A stretch of 64,000 nt of DNA from NCBI GenBank assembly GCA_025677815.1, contig JAIXMP010000041.1, forward strand, positions 248,001-312,000, read 5' to 3'. A program made the translations under genes and the position numbers. Source of the DNA: Phascolomyces articulosus (Eukaryota; Mucoromycota; Mucoromycetes; Mucorales; Lichtheimiaceae). Positions 35,930 through 48,900 of the stretch are shown here, piece after piece. A model generated the notes under the pieces. It was given only the letters and a program-made list of their open reading frames with translations. It made no database searches and had not been told where the DNA came from. Each line of letters begins with the position of its first letter. Positions within the stretch are counted from its first letter, which is position 1.

Positions 35930-37973
35930 AAAAAAGATTATAATTAGATCAATATACACTTATTTGTCACATCTATTATTATCAACTACTATCTATTATA
36001 TAGTTACTTCTTGTTTTTTTTTCTGCATCCATCATCATCATTAACTTTCATTTAGCTTTGCATTTCATTTTTGTACTTTATTTTATTTTGGTTTTATAAT
36101 AATATATATAATTGGATTTATATCCATACTTTTCGCATTGAAAGGATATTTTTAGTATTCATTAATTTATGATGGTTTGCACATATCTTGGTCTTTTTTT
36201 TCCATGATCAATATTATATAAATGATTAGTATACATATGTTCCAGATTATACAGCAGCAACTATAATATTAGCTACTACGAAATGTATCTTTTTTTATTC
36301 TATAAAATGCAAAAAGTTTTAAAAGTGGATCGAATTAAAGTGACAAAAATAGTATTTTACAAACACGTATACATACGCCTGGTTTGAAACCCTCTAATTA
36401 TATCAGAAAGATCCTGAAACGACTATTCCCAATGATTTATGTTGTAGATAATATCCGTATGTAAGCATATCTGTTTCAGACTGATCCTTTTTTACTAAAT
36501 ACACACCATTCCTAGTAATCATTACTTTTTTGTGAAATGAATGATGGAAGAAATCAATAAGACTCTACTGTAGCTACTATGTCACTCTTTCCTTGAGCAA
36601 ATGACACTATACCTATATTATATTTTGTACATATTTCTGTAACATGTATGCAACTTCTGGCTAATTATATAAATCTATCCAATTTAAGAGTAGTAAATAT
36701 CTAAAATATCAAAGTATGTTATTATTAATATTATTAGTACCCGAGATATTCATTTATGTACCTAGTAGATGCACGAGCACGTCAAGTGAAATATGTATAG
36801 AAATGCATATTTTTTATAAATCATGCAAAAAAAAAAAAATATGTGTGACTTATTGAATTTTCCCACTTTGTTTTTTTCATACCAACATTATGTATAAAAC
36901 CAACAAAGAATGTATAAAATAACAGCTTGTCTTACATATATACGAAATATGTATTGTAGTGGCCTAGTAAACTACTACAAAATGTTTGTGGTAGTTTACT
37001 TGTCACAGCGGATGATATATTCTATCCAATTGTTTCCCATTCAAATGTGTTTATCACAAGTAGTAGAAAGGAAGGTGGGGGGGGGGAATTGCATATCGCA
37101 CAACCCAACACCTTGCTCATTCTTATTATCCCTAATAAAGTATAAATCTGTGAGAGTTGAAATAAGTTGTTTTCTATCAACAGAAATGATTGATGGCGTA
37201 AAAAAACGTATTCAAAAATAAATGAAAAAAAAACTTTATCTTTTTTATTACGTACGTATTTTGTCTAAAAAATAATAATATATAATTTTATATTAACTAC
37301 TACAACTCAATAGGGATATCAACAACAATAAAATGTTTTATCTCTATAATAATATATTATTTATAGGATGCACGCAGATCACTATTATTGATGAAAGGAG
37401 AAAAGGGGGAAGAAAAGAGTGTGGTGGATTAAATGATATGCATAACATATATTCCCAATCCCGGTAATTAAGAATGTTTGCTTTCTAATAGAACAATGAA
37501 ATTTTATCTCACGTAGTACGTTGATCAAGTGTCATTATTCTATTATAATATACTTATATATGCGTACGTAACAATACGTATGCTCACTCTACATTATAAT
37601 ATCACATTTATTAATTCAACAGGACTGGGGGGAGAGAGAGAAGAACACAACAAGTTGTATTTTTTAAAATAGGTTTTTTTTCTTAACAGAATCACGACAT
37701 AGGTCAATTCAATCGTGCACATGAAATAACTATAAATTTTAATCTAGTAGTCCTATATTATCAATGGATATTCGTGGAAAACAGATATTTTCATCACGAT
37801 TTGTAGAAGGGCAATATCCATTTGTTACTATGAAGTTCAATACAAATGTGGGGACTATGGATACCCTGTGTACCCAATTTTGTACCACCCTATTATGAAA
37901 TCTATCATGTAAAAAAAGCCCATTTCAAAACCCACTTTTTTTTTTGTTTTATTCTTGCAGAAAAGAAAAAAAA
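35930..37973. other. Intergenic, no gene seen
   Basis: AT-rich. The 103-codon frame at 36910-37221 has no domain or splice support. Just before the next gene, a ttcttgcag acceptor at about 37960 hints at a 5' UTR intron. Confidence 0.4.
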
Positions 37974-40067
37974 ATGTCAAAAAGAGCAGCAAGTCCAACC
38001 ATCGAAACGAATTCAAAACGCAACAAAAGTGAACACATGACCCACTTCATCCATGAAGTACCTGAAAATAACAAAGACACTTGTTTCTTACATCTTGAAC
38101 ACGTCCAAGATGTTTTTAAAAATGACAGATTCTCTGAAACAGTCGATTTATGTGACTCAGCCATGGACAGGATCCTTCATCAGCAATTAAAAATCCTCGA
38201 TATTCGTGCTGCGTCATTAGGCATGATGGGCAATTTCAAAAAGGCAGATAAAGACGCGTCATTAATGGTACATCTGGCTCCGTCACAGTCGATAGGATAT
38301 ATTCGTATGGGTGACTTATGGATGTTACGTGGTAATCAACGGCAAGCAATGGAAGTATATCAAAGCGGACTCAAGCATATAAAAGAAGAAGAAACTAAAG
38401 GGCATGAGTTACTTTTATTGCGACACCAGAAGGCGATGCAAAAGAGAAACGAACCATTTGATATTATTGCACATTTGCCTTATGATATTATCAACCTGAT
38501 TTTATTACAACTGACCCTAGGAGAACGTTTTCAGTTTCTTGATACATCAAAAACATGGCGTAACAAGGGTTGTGCTTGTGCTCCAGCATGGGATCATATT
38601 TGGATTTTGAATGGTCATGAGAGTGCTGAACGATTCGTACAATTGTTGCCGTATATTGATCAACATATCATTGAACTTGCGGGAATTGATCTGGATCAGT
38701 CTCTTTTGGATACTCTATTCCGTCAATTATCCAATGGTCAGTTTAATAGGTTACGTAGATGTTATATGGTAAGTAAAAAAAAAATAAGAAGCGGGGAGGG
38801 GGTAACCGTGGAGCCTGCTCTGTTAAACGGACATTATTCCAAATGATGTGAATTGATGGATAAGGTTAACTATTTATATTTATAATAGGCAGGTAAAGAA
38901 ATCCAAAATACACATTTTGATGCTTTTACGAAGGCTGGAAAAACTTTGACAGAATTACATCTGTCATTCGAAGATATATCAACTGTCGGTTTGAAACGAG
39001 CCCTCCATGCATGCACAGAACTGCGTAATTTGTCCATCAATAGGGGGTGTAACTCTATTGTGATGGATATCGTACATCATAACTGTCAAAAACTCAAGCG
39101 TTTGTCTTATGGAATCGAATTTTTAAACACATATGATATATATGATGACGAGATCAAAACAGAGAAAAAGGAAAAAACAGTTGTATCAGCAGCAGCTACA
39201 GTAACACAAAGCGGTTTACAGGAACTTGCAGTGGAAATCAAAAGGCCATTAGATATTGTACCTACACTCAACCAGCATCACAGCACGATCCGCTCACTAA
39301 GTATGAAAGCAATCGACAGTAGTGTTTCTGATGGTATTGTTTTTTATGATATATCCTTTTTAATTGGTACATTTAAATTCGAACTTGAAGAAGCAAATGA
39401 AAAGGACTTGGATACATTAGCAAAAGCATGTCGTTCGCTACGTGAATTGCGATCAATTCACTTGTATGCAGGTGATATAGCATGTAAAACCTTTATTCCA
39501 CCTTTATTACAAAATGCAATCCACTTGCGATGGCTTTCCTTGAGCAGTGGCTGTTTTGTCAATTTACCCGCGGAGACATATACGGTTATTGGCAATCTAC
39601 CCTATTTACAAAGACTGACGATCGATAGAGCCGCAACCACAGATGAAAAAATGAAAACATTATTTGATGCGTTGGTTTCCAAAGATAGACAACTCCCTAC
39701 TGTTCTTGAAGATATTCGAGTCATTGAAAGCAAAAGTTTTCGTGTTGATTCTGTGATTGATCATCTGGTTCAACTTCCAGCATTGAAACATCTTTCATTC
39801 AATAATGCTAGGCTGTCGGAACAAGATATGCTCAATTTGGCCAAAAAATTACAATATCATCCCAGGTTTTGTTCCATCACATTGGAAGATATGAATTCTG
39901 TTAAGGATAAAACGTTAATTGCTCTCGCTGCCATCAAACAACTGAAACAAATCCATTTGGAAGATTTGTTATTTATCTCCTCTGAAGGTTTGAAAGCGTT
40001 TAAAGGGACCTCCATAAAATTAACTGTAAAGAAGGGCTATCATGACATTAATGAAAAAGATTTGTAA
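37974..40067 (+). CDS. TPR/F-box/LRR protein (Dia2/Pof3-like layout)
   Basis: Two exons, 37974-38768 and 38889-40067, give about 657 residues. Residues 40-140 form TPR-like helical pairs (LKILDIRAASLGMMGNFKKA, then IGYIRMGDLWMLRGNQRQAM). An F-box follows at about 165-206 (HLPYDIINLILLQLTLGERF with a W-R pair). The remainder is leucine-rich repeats with spacing like LRNLSIN, LRWLSLS, LQRLTID, LKHLSFNNARL and LKQIHLEDLLF. TPR, F-box, then LRR is the order in yeast Dia2 and fission yeast Pof3, which are SCF ubiquitin-ligase receptors linked to replication and genome stability; Mucorales carry many diverged copies, so orthology is not claimed. A broken copy lies at 56083-57123. The ATG at 37974 is chosen because the upstream one at 37944 lies before a probable splice acceptor. 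Confidence 0.85.
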
Positions 40068-40813
40068 AATAATATATCCACCATTTTCTTTAATAACCAT
40101 CCAACAATACAAAAAAATAAAGCTTTTTTTAAATACAATGTTTCTATGTTTATTCTTGAAGTATTGAATTGAAGAAGCTTTGATTGGTGATTTTTAATAT
40201 TAAGTGAGATACAGTGGTTTAGTATGGTGAAACTACCATGGATAGATTATTACATAATTTTCTACATTCATGTGGTGGCAATACATGTATTATTGAAGAA
40301 AAGTTATTATACAGATATTAGGTAAAAGGTTATTGTCAATATCACTAGGTAAGTAGAAATAAAAACAATGTATCTTTATAGCTGTGAAGCAGTTAGTATA
40401 TATTGAAATTGAACATAGCTAATATCGAGTCGTCAAACAATTCCATGTACATAATGAAACTAATTAAAATTTTACATGAGTTTATAATATGACCAAGAAG
40501 AAAACAGAAGAGTATTAGTGTAATGTATGTGTGTGTAAGCGTTGAATACTGACTGTCATAATAGAACAATGCCATTCACTTCAGATTCGCATTTTAAAAA
40601 AAAACTCTCTCTTTTTTTTCTTCACATACCCAATTTACAATAGTTATATATTATCAAAATAAAAAAAAAATATTTAAACTACAAAGCACATTATAGTTTC
40701 TTTATTGTCGTTTTTCATAATACTATGCAGTACATGATCATCTCAAGATACTAGGTGACTAATGCATGCTTTTATAAATAGTAAGTGTATCATCGATTAT
40801 ATGGCTTAAATCA
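40068..40813. other. Intergenic, no gene seen
   Basis: AT-rich spacer with no coding signal. A short minus frame at 40393-40575 is unsupported. Confidence 0.4.
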
Positions 40814-41026
40814 TTAATAGACATTCTTGATTGCTCTACGGTTCATTAAAATCTTATAACTATTACTCTCGATTTGTAAAGTAACAAAGGCACGACGTTC
40901 TTCTCCCAATGGAACTTGGTCAGGAAGAACATCCATATCAAATAATTTTACCAAGTTGGCAACAGAAAGACACATCTCTTGTTGAGCAAATTTTTTTCCA
41001 ATACAATTTCTTGTGCTAATCATCAT
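40814..41026 (-). pseudogene. Cytochrome P450 C-terminal relic
   Basis: The minus-strand frame contains STRNCIGKKFAQQEMCLSVA, the end of the P450 haem-binding signature (R-x-C-I-G-x-x-F-A) and the L helix, followed by a normal C-terminus ending in a stop. The invariant FxxG part just before it is missing, and no other P450 exon (I helix, ExxR) is found upstream, so this is a fragment. A clean ttag acceptor-like site lies right before the first matching codon, consistent with a former last exon. Confidence 0.7.
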
Positions 41027-41176
41027 TCGGTAATTTTGATTCTATTCATTTTGCTTCTTGGTACCTCGCTTAGTTAAATTGTTTTATGAAATCACAGGAC
41101 AGAGAAATTATGCGCCCAACCGAAATTTAGAATAAATAATAAAATTCGACATGTCGATTTGAAGACATAAGAATTC

Positions 41177-41640
41177 ATGAAAAACTGGATCAAAAACACC
41201 TCTATGAATGGTGCTGAGGCTAAGGGCGCGAATTCATGGGAAAACGTAAGGAACGAATCGAAAAGAATAGCTGCCGAAATGAACGAAAACGATAAATATC
41301 AAGACATACCAATTGGGGTGTAATTAGAAGAAGCGAGCGGACGTTAAAACTCGAAAATTCTCAGATTAAAGCGAACATCCGTTTTGGTAAATGTCTCCAA
41401 TCGAGGGCAGCTCTCTTTCTGCTTGGTCAGAAGCGGTGCAATTATTTCAACAAGGCTTTTCTCGTAAATATCGTGGTGAACCTGATGTACGTACACAAGT
41501 TAACAAAAATCAGTTTAAAATAACGTTCATTGTTGTAGTATTTTATTTTTATATCAGCCTTTTTGCGTACAAAAAGCCACTAATTCTGACCCTAAAAGCA
41601 CAAGGCTCGAATGTTTTGCTACGGGTGCTCTAAATAAATG
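41177..41640 (+). pseudogene. Coding-like debris, family unknown
   Basis: GC-richer than its surroundings. Two short frames look coding: one from the ATG at 41177 (MNGAEAKGANSWENVRNE, stop at 41321) and one at 41391 (MSPIEGSSLSAWSEAVQLF ending at a GTACGT donor-like site). They do not join into a gene. Possibly remains of a transposable element or a lineage-specific gene; not recognised. Confidence 0.25.
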
Positions 41641-43636
41641 ATATCCTAATCCGGGTTATAGTTCTAGCTCAGACAAGCGTCCAAATGATTTTAAAGACTA
41701 TAAAAAACAATCAGCATGATTCAAGGGCTATAAACAAGAAACGGCACGATTCAAGAACCAAAAACATATGTTTCATAGCAGCAACAGGTCTAGTTGTTGG
41801 CTTTTTACTTTAACCTTAATGTTCCCAATAAATAAATAAAAAAAGAGTTACATCCTTTTAACTCTTTAAAAACTTTCTTTACTTGACAATTGTCTGTAAC
41901 AAAAAAAACAAAACTTTTATTTTAAAGTCAATGAATCTTGGCTAACGTGCGAACTTGTTGGGATCAATGAAAAAGAGAGGGAATGCGCGATCAGTTGCGC
42001 TAGATTCAACATTGGTTGTTTGTTTGTTTGTTTGTTTGCTTTTTTTTTTTTTTTTTTTTTTTGTAAATAAATGGTACCATATATAAAAATATTTTATTTG
42101 TTCTTGTGGGTGTTACTGCTTGGATTGGATCAATGGAAGCAAAACGATTGAAATTTTGATAGACGGGCATTCCTATCGTTGTTTCTAACCTTATCTTTTA
42201 TAGCATAATTCTATAGTTGTACTGCATAAAACGCTATTGCTTATTCAACAATCAGTTCACTAAGGTATTTTATTAACCAACCCATTCTTCATTTATTTTT
42301 TACTATCTAATATTACTCTATTGAATAAAATAATAGATATATTCATGAAAGTAATTTATTTATACTCTTATCGAAATGCGAGTTGTCCCAGTAAGAACTG
42401 AACATCTTGTGGTAATAGTAATGCATGATGGATTTGGCAATTTAAGCATCTCTAAATATAGATAGCAAGAAAACGCTCAGTTGGAATGAATTGACAATAA
42501 TATACATAAAACTTTATAGGCGAATATACTGACATTTCTATCGCCTTCACCCTTGTTTCTCTTGTCTGCAGAGAATAATGGATCAACAGGATCTTGTTCT
42601 ACTGACTGTTCATGTTGATGTTTATTAATCGCTTGGCTTGATAAAGGCGTATCTTGTTGCTGTGGTTGACCTCTTTCGAGGATTTGATACGTATAGTCCT
42701 GAAAGCTCCCGTTAATGGATGTGTTAATAGTGATCTATTGGTTTCTCTTACTTTAATTCAAGGGCTTAAGGGATTCGTTTTGGAAGGATTGGAGCAGATT
42801 ACCCCGATCGATGTGGATGCCTTTTAGAGAAGACATCAATAGAGTTATTCGTATAAATGAATGTGATAATATTGATAGAAAACGACAGATGGTCTAGAAT
42901 ACAATGACGGTGAATTGTAATATCCATCATTGATGAAGGAAAATAAAAGTAATATTTTTAAGACATATATTATTTCATGAGGAATTGCTCAACGAACACT
43001 CTTCAAATATCACCATATTATTGGGACTTTTAACAGAGTGTATATTTTATATATCTTTCATTCTTATGTACTATGTAATTGTTGTCCATGTAAAAAGAGT
43101 TGGAATATAGACATTCAATTATTTTATATTCTTGTTAATGTATTCAGGGACATAAACTTATTAGACAACATAGTTTTATATACCAGGTGTTCCCAGGAAT
43201 GAATCTATTCAATAAATTCATAATTATACACTTGTTCTACCGAGTTTTAATATAAACCACCCGTGCTCAAACTTCAAAAGGTTATATAAAATGGCTGTTG
43301 CGGTTATAAAGCCGTTAGCTTAAAGTGTAAGGATACTTATTCCCTCTATAATTGAGTTTCTTGTCAAGGTCAAAGGTATAAAAAGTTAGTATCAAGTAAG
43401 CCACAATGAATATAATCACACTGCATAAACTTTTTTTGTGTCACTTTTTTTTTACAATACTTGAAATTTTCCGTTGCATAAATAATTAACGTGGGGTTTT
43501 ATAATAAATCCATTTAATAATGCTACGATTCAATTTATTTCCTCCTCTCTTTTTCCCTCTTTTTTTTTGTTTTTATTATTGATTCTCTCTTTTATCTAAT
43601 TTTTCCGATACTAAGTAAAACAACAACAGCAACAAA
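41641..43636. other. Intergenic with orphan exons
   Basis: AT-rich, containing a (TTTG)n tract at 42018-42038 followed by T23, and the minus-strand orphan exons at 42534-42836. No complete gene is seen. Confidence 0.4.
42534..42836 (-). pseudogene. Orphan exon pair
   Basis: Exon B (42698-42534, 55 codons) is fully open, begins after a tttcag acceptor and ends at a gtcagt donor; it contains DYTYQILERGQPQQQDTPL. Upstream, 42836-42752 begins with an ATG (MSSLKGIHIDRGNLLQSFQ) and ends near a gtaaga donor, but its last codon before the donor is TAA. The two would be in phase apart from that stop. It looks like a recently broken gene or the end of one whose rest is gone. Family unknown. Confidence 0.3.
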
Positions 43637-45529
43637 ATGGGTGCTATTCAGAGTTGTCTTGCACCAGCACCATATACGGAATTATGCGCTAAACAACTGG
43701 ATGATACCATCCTAAGTTATTATACGGATTTAGCATCTGCCAAGTTCGAAGGGTCTATTATAAGTGCTTCAGACCAATATTTTGGAAATGCTGATAATCT
43801 TATTGATGAAAATGAACCTCATGTAGAAGAAGAATTGGATCGAGGTAATGTAAACAATGCATGCAAATGCATTTTTCTGTGTAACAAATCGATATGGATC
43901 GGATGATCACTCTAATCTCACACACCTATTTCTTTTTATGTTTTAAAGATGGCGAACGTGATGGTTGGCAATCAAAACGACATGTCGAAGATGCATGGTA
44001 AAATAACAATGAACGTTTTTTTATTTGTTATTATTATTATTAAAAACCTCTCCATTATAATTTATATATATAGGGCGGTTGTACGACTTGGCTGTCAAGG
44101 TCATCTTTATGGTTTTGATATTAATACTGTTAATTTTAACGACGCTGCTCCACTAACGGCTACTATCGAAGCAGCACAAAGCCATCCCCATGGTACAAAG
44201 AAAGTAAAGTATATAACTCCTTTTATAATTAAAATAAACAATCTCTTCTAAATAATGTTGTTATATTTTAGTGGGTAACACTTTTACCTAACGTACGGAT
44301 CACACCGAATCAACATAATTTTTTCCTTTTGGGAGGCAGTCAGCATGTTTATTCTCAAGTTAAATTAACAATATCACCTGGAGGTGGTGTGGTAAAAAAT
44401 ACAAATTTCTTCTTTTTTATTGTTATGAACAGAACAAAGTAGCTATACTATTTCTAACTAAAACTTATATGTTTATTCAGGCACGTTTACGTTGTTATGG
44501 TAATGCTGTACCAGATTGGCCAAGGGGTTTAAAGAGTTCAGTTAATTTGGCATCCGTTCAAAAAGGAGCTCGTATTACTCGATGGACGGATATACATCAT
44601 GCAAATAACCCAAATATTTTAATGGATCACGGAAAAACAACGTATGTAAATATATATTTTGGTATTATAATAATCATATTAGAAAGAAAGGAAAGCCAAG
44701 GGAAAAAATGTATTCTTATATATAAATATATATTATATAATTTGTAGTGCAGATGGATGGGAAACACCACATTCTCGAGATGCTGATCGAAATGATTATG
44801 TTGTTATCCAACTTGCATCTCCTGGAACCTTAAACTCTCTTACTATCAGCACTGAACATTATTTAGGTATAAAAGTAAAAGAAAAATGTGTGACTATAAA
44901 AGTCTAACTTTATATTTCATTCTTTTCGATAGGAAATGCCCCTAATGCAATTTCTATTGATGGCTGTTATAGTGTAGAGGTAATATATTATTACCTATAT
45001 TTATGAGTATATTACATTTGAAACTAAACCTATAGCTCATTGTTTTATAGGAAGATCCAGCTTATGATTACACAGCCGATTGGATCGAGATTGTACAGCG
45101 TGAGACAGTTAAAGAAAATACTTTGACTATATTCAACATGGCCAATAACAAAAAGGTCTTTTCTCATTTACGATTAACAGTACATCCAGGTTTATTATCA
45201 TTTTTTCTCTTTTTTTTTAATATGAAAATAGGCAAACATAAATCAATAGGATATTAATTTATATCATTTATTCCATAGATGGTGGTATACAGCAAATTTT
45301 AGCCATGGGGCATCCTTATATTGAAGAAGAAGAGGAAGAAAATGCAATGGATAGTACAGAAGCTAAAAATGATGCCATGTCGAGCGATGAATCTATTGGT
45401 TTCTCTGAAAGTATTGGTATTGGAGGTCGTCGTAAGCGTCATAGAGCTTCAGCAGATAAAGCGGCTCGAGCTATTCATAAAACTTTGGAAATTCATACAC
45501 GAGCTAAACGACGACAGATCATCACATAA
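43637..45529 (+). CDS. Allantoicase
   Basis: Nine exons (43637-43844, 43949-43997, 44074-44203, 44272-44391, 44481-44641, 44748-44866, 44933-44979, 45051-45189, 45279-45529) give 407 residues. The allantoicase repeat appears twice: IISASDQYFGNADNL with DGERDGWQSKRH and VVRLGCQGHLYGFDI, then later ADGWETPHSRD with NDYVVIQLASPGTLNSLTIS and the C-terminal LRLTVHPDGGI. The enzyme hydrolyses allantoate to ureidoglycolate and urea in purine degradation (equivalent to yeast DAL2). The core ends near residue 340. A tail of about 70 residues follows, acidic (EEEEEENAMDSTEA) then basic (GGRRKRHRAS, RAKRRQ), which I do not recall in other allantoicases. Exon 8 uses a GTTTAT donor, weaker than the GTAAGT type elsewhere. 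No other purine-degradation gene lies next to it. Confidence 0.93.
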
Positions 45530-45938
45530 ATTATTATGTGATTTATACTATTATTATTAGTGTGTTATACTATTTTATTATTATACAATACTATAATTTT
45601 ATTGTAGATCTCTTTCAATTTTATTTTCTGCAATAAAGCGTTTATATAATGCCTAGAAAAAAAAAATAAGCAAATAATTTCATGCAGATCAAGTTTACAA
45701 AATTCCCTAAAGTTGATTTAAAGTACAGCTCTGAGGCAATAGAGTAAAATAATAGTAGTAATGGTAAATAGTAAAGAAAGAGAACCCAATCAACTTTTTT
45801 ATTATTATTTAGTCTCAAATATCCTTTTTCTCTCTTCTTCCTCTTCTTTTTTTTTACTCTTTCTTAATATTTTCCCCTTTCCTTTTCCTTTCATTATTCC
45901 TTTTCGTAATTTATTATAGTTATTATATATTTTTTTTA
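45530..45938. other. Intergenic, no gene seen
   Basis: 409 bp between co-directed genes; T- and C-rich toward the DENN gene start. Confidence 0.45.
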
Positions 45939-48900
45939 ATGTCCAATAGTCCTGCACCGGGTTCACAACTTGCCGATTATTTTTTTGTGGCAGGGTTACA
46001 TGACGACGATCTCTTGGCGACTTATGTAGCCGCAAAGCAAGGTCGAAAAACGAGTGCTGACGATTATTATTACGAACGACAACAGTCAGCACTCGATAGT
46101 CTCGACAAAAAGAAAAGTAAAAAACAAGACGAGGACCCTATTCTTGATGCGAATCAAGAAGTAGTAACATCACCAACACCATTAGACGAACCTAATAATA
46201 GCAGAGGTGCCACTTCGTCTCCTCGTCATAGTAATCACCACCGAGTCCTTCCTAATAAGAATGTCACACTTCCTGTTGAATTTCAAAACATATCACTTTA
46301 TTCAAATGGTACTCATGTCAGAGATTCAACCTTTGGTGTATTTGATCATGTTCAAGCTGTTATTGATCATTTTGATAAAGAACGCGATACTGCAAGAGAC
46401 ACGGTTATTGCTGTTCATGATCAGCTTCGTTTGGCGGAGAAATTTGACACAACAAAGACAGCTGGTGACGGTGTACAAGAACAGGATCAACAAAAGAGGC
46501 AACGTTCAGCTTCTACTCATGTATCGAGCACTATGAACTCATCATCCAATACTTGGCAGCCCGAGAATGGTAAATAACAAGGCATGCATAAGGAAAAAGA
46601 AGTGCATCACTGAATTTTTTTCTTGAATACATTATTGTTATTGGTTTTTTTTAGTATCTAATGTACGTCGACAACGTCAACTTTCTGAACCACCAGCATG
46701 GATGAGTCGCACACAGGCTTCCATGGATAGTCTTGCAACAATAACACCGAAAAACTTAATAACAAAAAGTACGGCAAAAGCCGTACAAGTGCCGAATATT
46801 CTTGATCTGCGGTATATACCCACAGTATTAATGCGGTATCCAAAACAAAATTTTGTTCCATCACAACTTTTCCCTCCTTATGTTGCTATGGTATGATCCA
46901 TCTTTTTTTTCTTCTTCTTTTAACACATTAAAGCTTATACTAACTCTATAGTATTATTTGTTAAAAAATAGTTTTGTTTTCCTAAAGATATAACATTACA
47001 TTATGGATCAGAACCACCACCAGAACGATTACATTCTTTTGTAAGGATAAAAAGATAAACACTCTCTGCTCTCCTTTTTATCTGGAATAGCATGGATCCA
47101 ATCAGACACGGGTTAAATTAATATTGAGTATTTTTTTTTTTAAAAAAAAACATAGACAATGACAGATGAAAGTGGATCAACCACCAATGGAACGTGTGTT
47201 GTATTTTATGAAAAATTAGCTGAACGATTGATACAACCTGTAGACGATGCTATTCAAGATTGGGTGAAAGAGAATATGGTATATAAATATATAGAAAAAA
47301 GTTTCAATAGCTTTCGAGGAGAGAATGAGGGAAACGTGTAAAAGGGGTGTGAAGGGAGTAAATCTTAATGAATTCATTGTCGTCTAAATATTGATTATCA
47401 TAGGCTCCAAGTACGATTGAATATGCTGAGCATTTACAATTGAAAATTGATGAAGAAGAAGCGAAATTAAAACAACATGGAGCCCAGTTAGCTTCACTTA
47501 CCACATTGAGCACCACATTAGAAATACAACAACAACGAGAACAGTTAGAAGAATTGGTACGAAGTGCCCAAGAAAATGTCACTTTATATACCGAATTATT
47601 GGAACCTGTCAAAATGGGTGTTTGTACAGCGCAACATATTTGGGTTCCCAAAAGTGTTGGATTATTGGGATGTATGCCATGGCATGATTTATATGGCGAT
47701 TGGCTTCGAGTATTGGTAGATGCGGTGGTGGGTGTACGTGGTCATCGACATAAAAATGGCGTTACGTTAAACGTGGGGAATGTGGTGCATAATATTATAC
47801 GCGAGGTACCATTGCCACCCCCTGGAAGATTCGAGATTGGATTAAGCATCAATCATCGGCCCCTATTTTTCTCTCGTCCACCTGTCAATCAAGTTCCTCT
47901 GTTGAAAAATGTAAGTATGGATAACCTGTTTTTTTTTTTTGGTCTTTATATACTAAAACAAAGAACAAGAGAGAAAAAAAGGAGATAAACAGAAAAAAGT
48001 TCTCAAATACTCATCATTCTTTACTACATCTCATCCATTCTTTTATATAGTTCTCATTATACCCAGTGTTTCGAGCATTATCACCACATTTGATTTTAGC
48101 TATTACAGAGGTTATTTTTATATTTATGTTTATTGTTATTGTTGAGGGAAAAAATATGTAGGAGGAAGTTCAAGAGGGAAAGTAATAGGTTCTCCTTGAC
48201 TGATTTTTTTTTTAAAAAAAAACATAGACATTACTTGGAGAAGGAAAAGTATTATTCTTATCACAATATGCGGGAATGCTTTCTTTGGCATGCGAGGCAT
48301 TTAGATACCTCCTGTTTCCACTCTATTGGCAATTTGTATTTATCCCTGTACTTCCAGAACGACTATTGACTTGTCTTCAGGTAAGGAACGATAATAGTTT
48401 TTTTTTTTAAAAAAAAAAATACACACGGACCAGAAACTGACAATTCTATTTATTATATATAGGCACCCGTTCCCTATATTGTTGGATTCATGGGTGATAT
48501 GTCTGATGTAGAGGATTACATTGCTGAAGATGTAAGTAGAAGAAAATGCATTCCCTTCTCCTATTTTATCGTGTTATACATATTTTCTTCATTGTATATT
48601 TATTTATTGTTATTTCTACAAAAAAAGACATGCATTGTCAATTTAGATTGTAACACAATGCACCAATATCGACCTACGCTATCGATCCCTGATCGCCAAC
48701 GAAGAAAATTATACACAGCAATTGAACAATATGCACCACTTCATAATTCGCGCCATCGAATTCCTTATGGTGTACCATTATCCGTGAAAGAAATGTTTCC
48801 CAATAGCCGGATGTTACTTTCATGCGGTCGATCTAAAGTTCAAAACACTTTTGATGCACCCCAACGATCTTCCAATGTATCTGAATTTAGCAATTCGATT

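Noticed and set aside
36910..37221. 103-codon plus-strand frame
   Set aside because: No recognisable motif or splice context.
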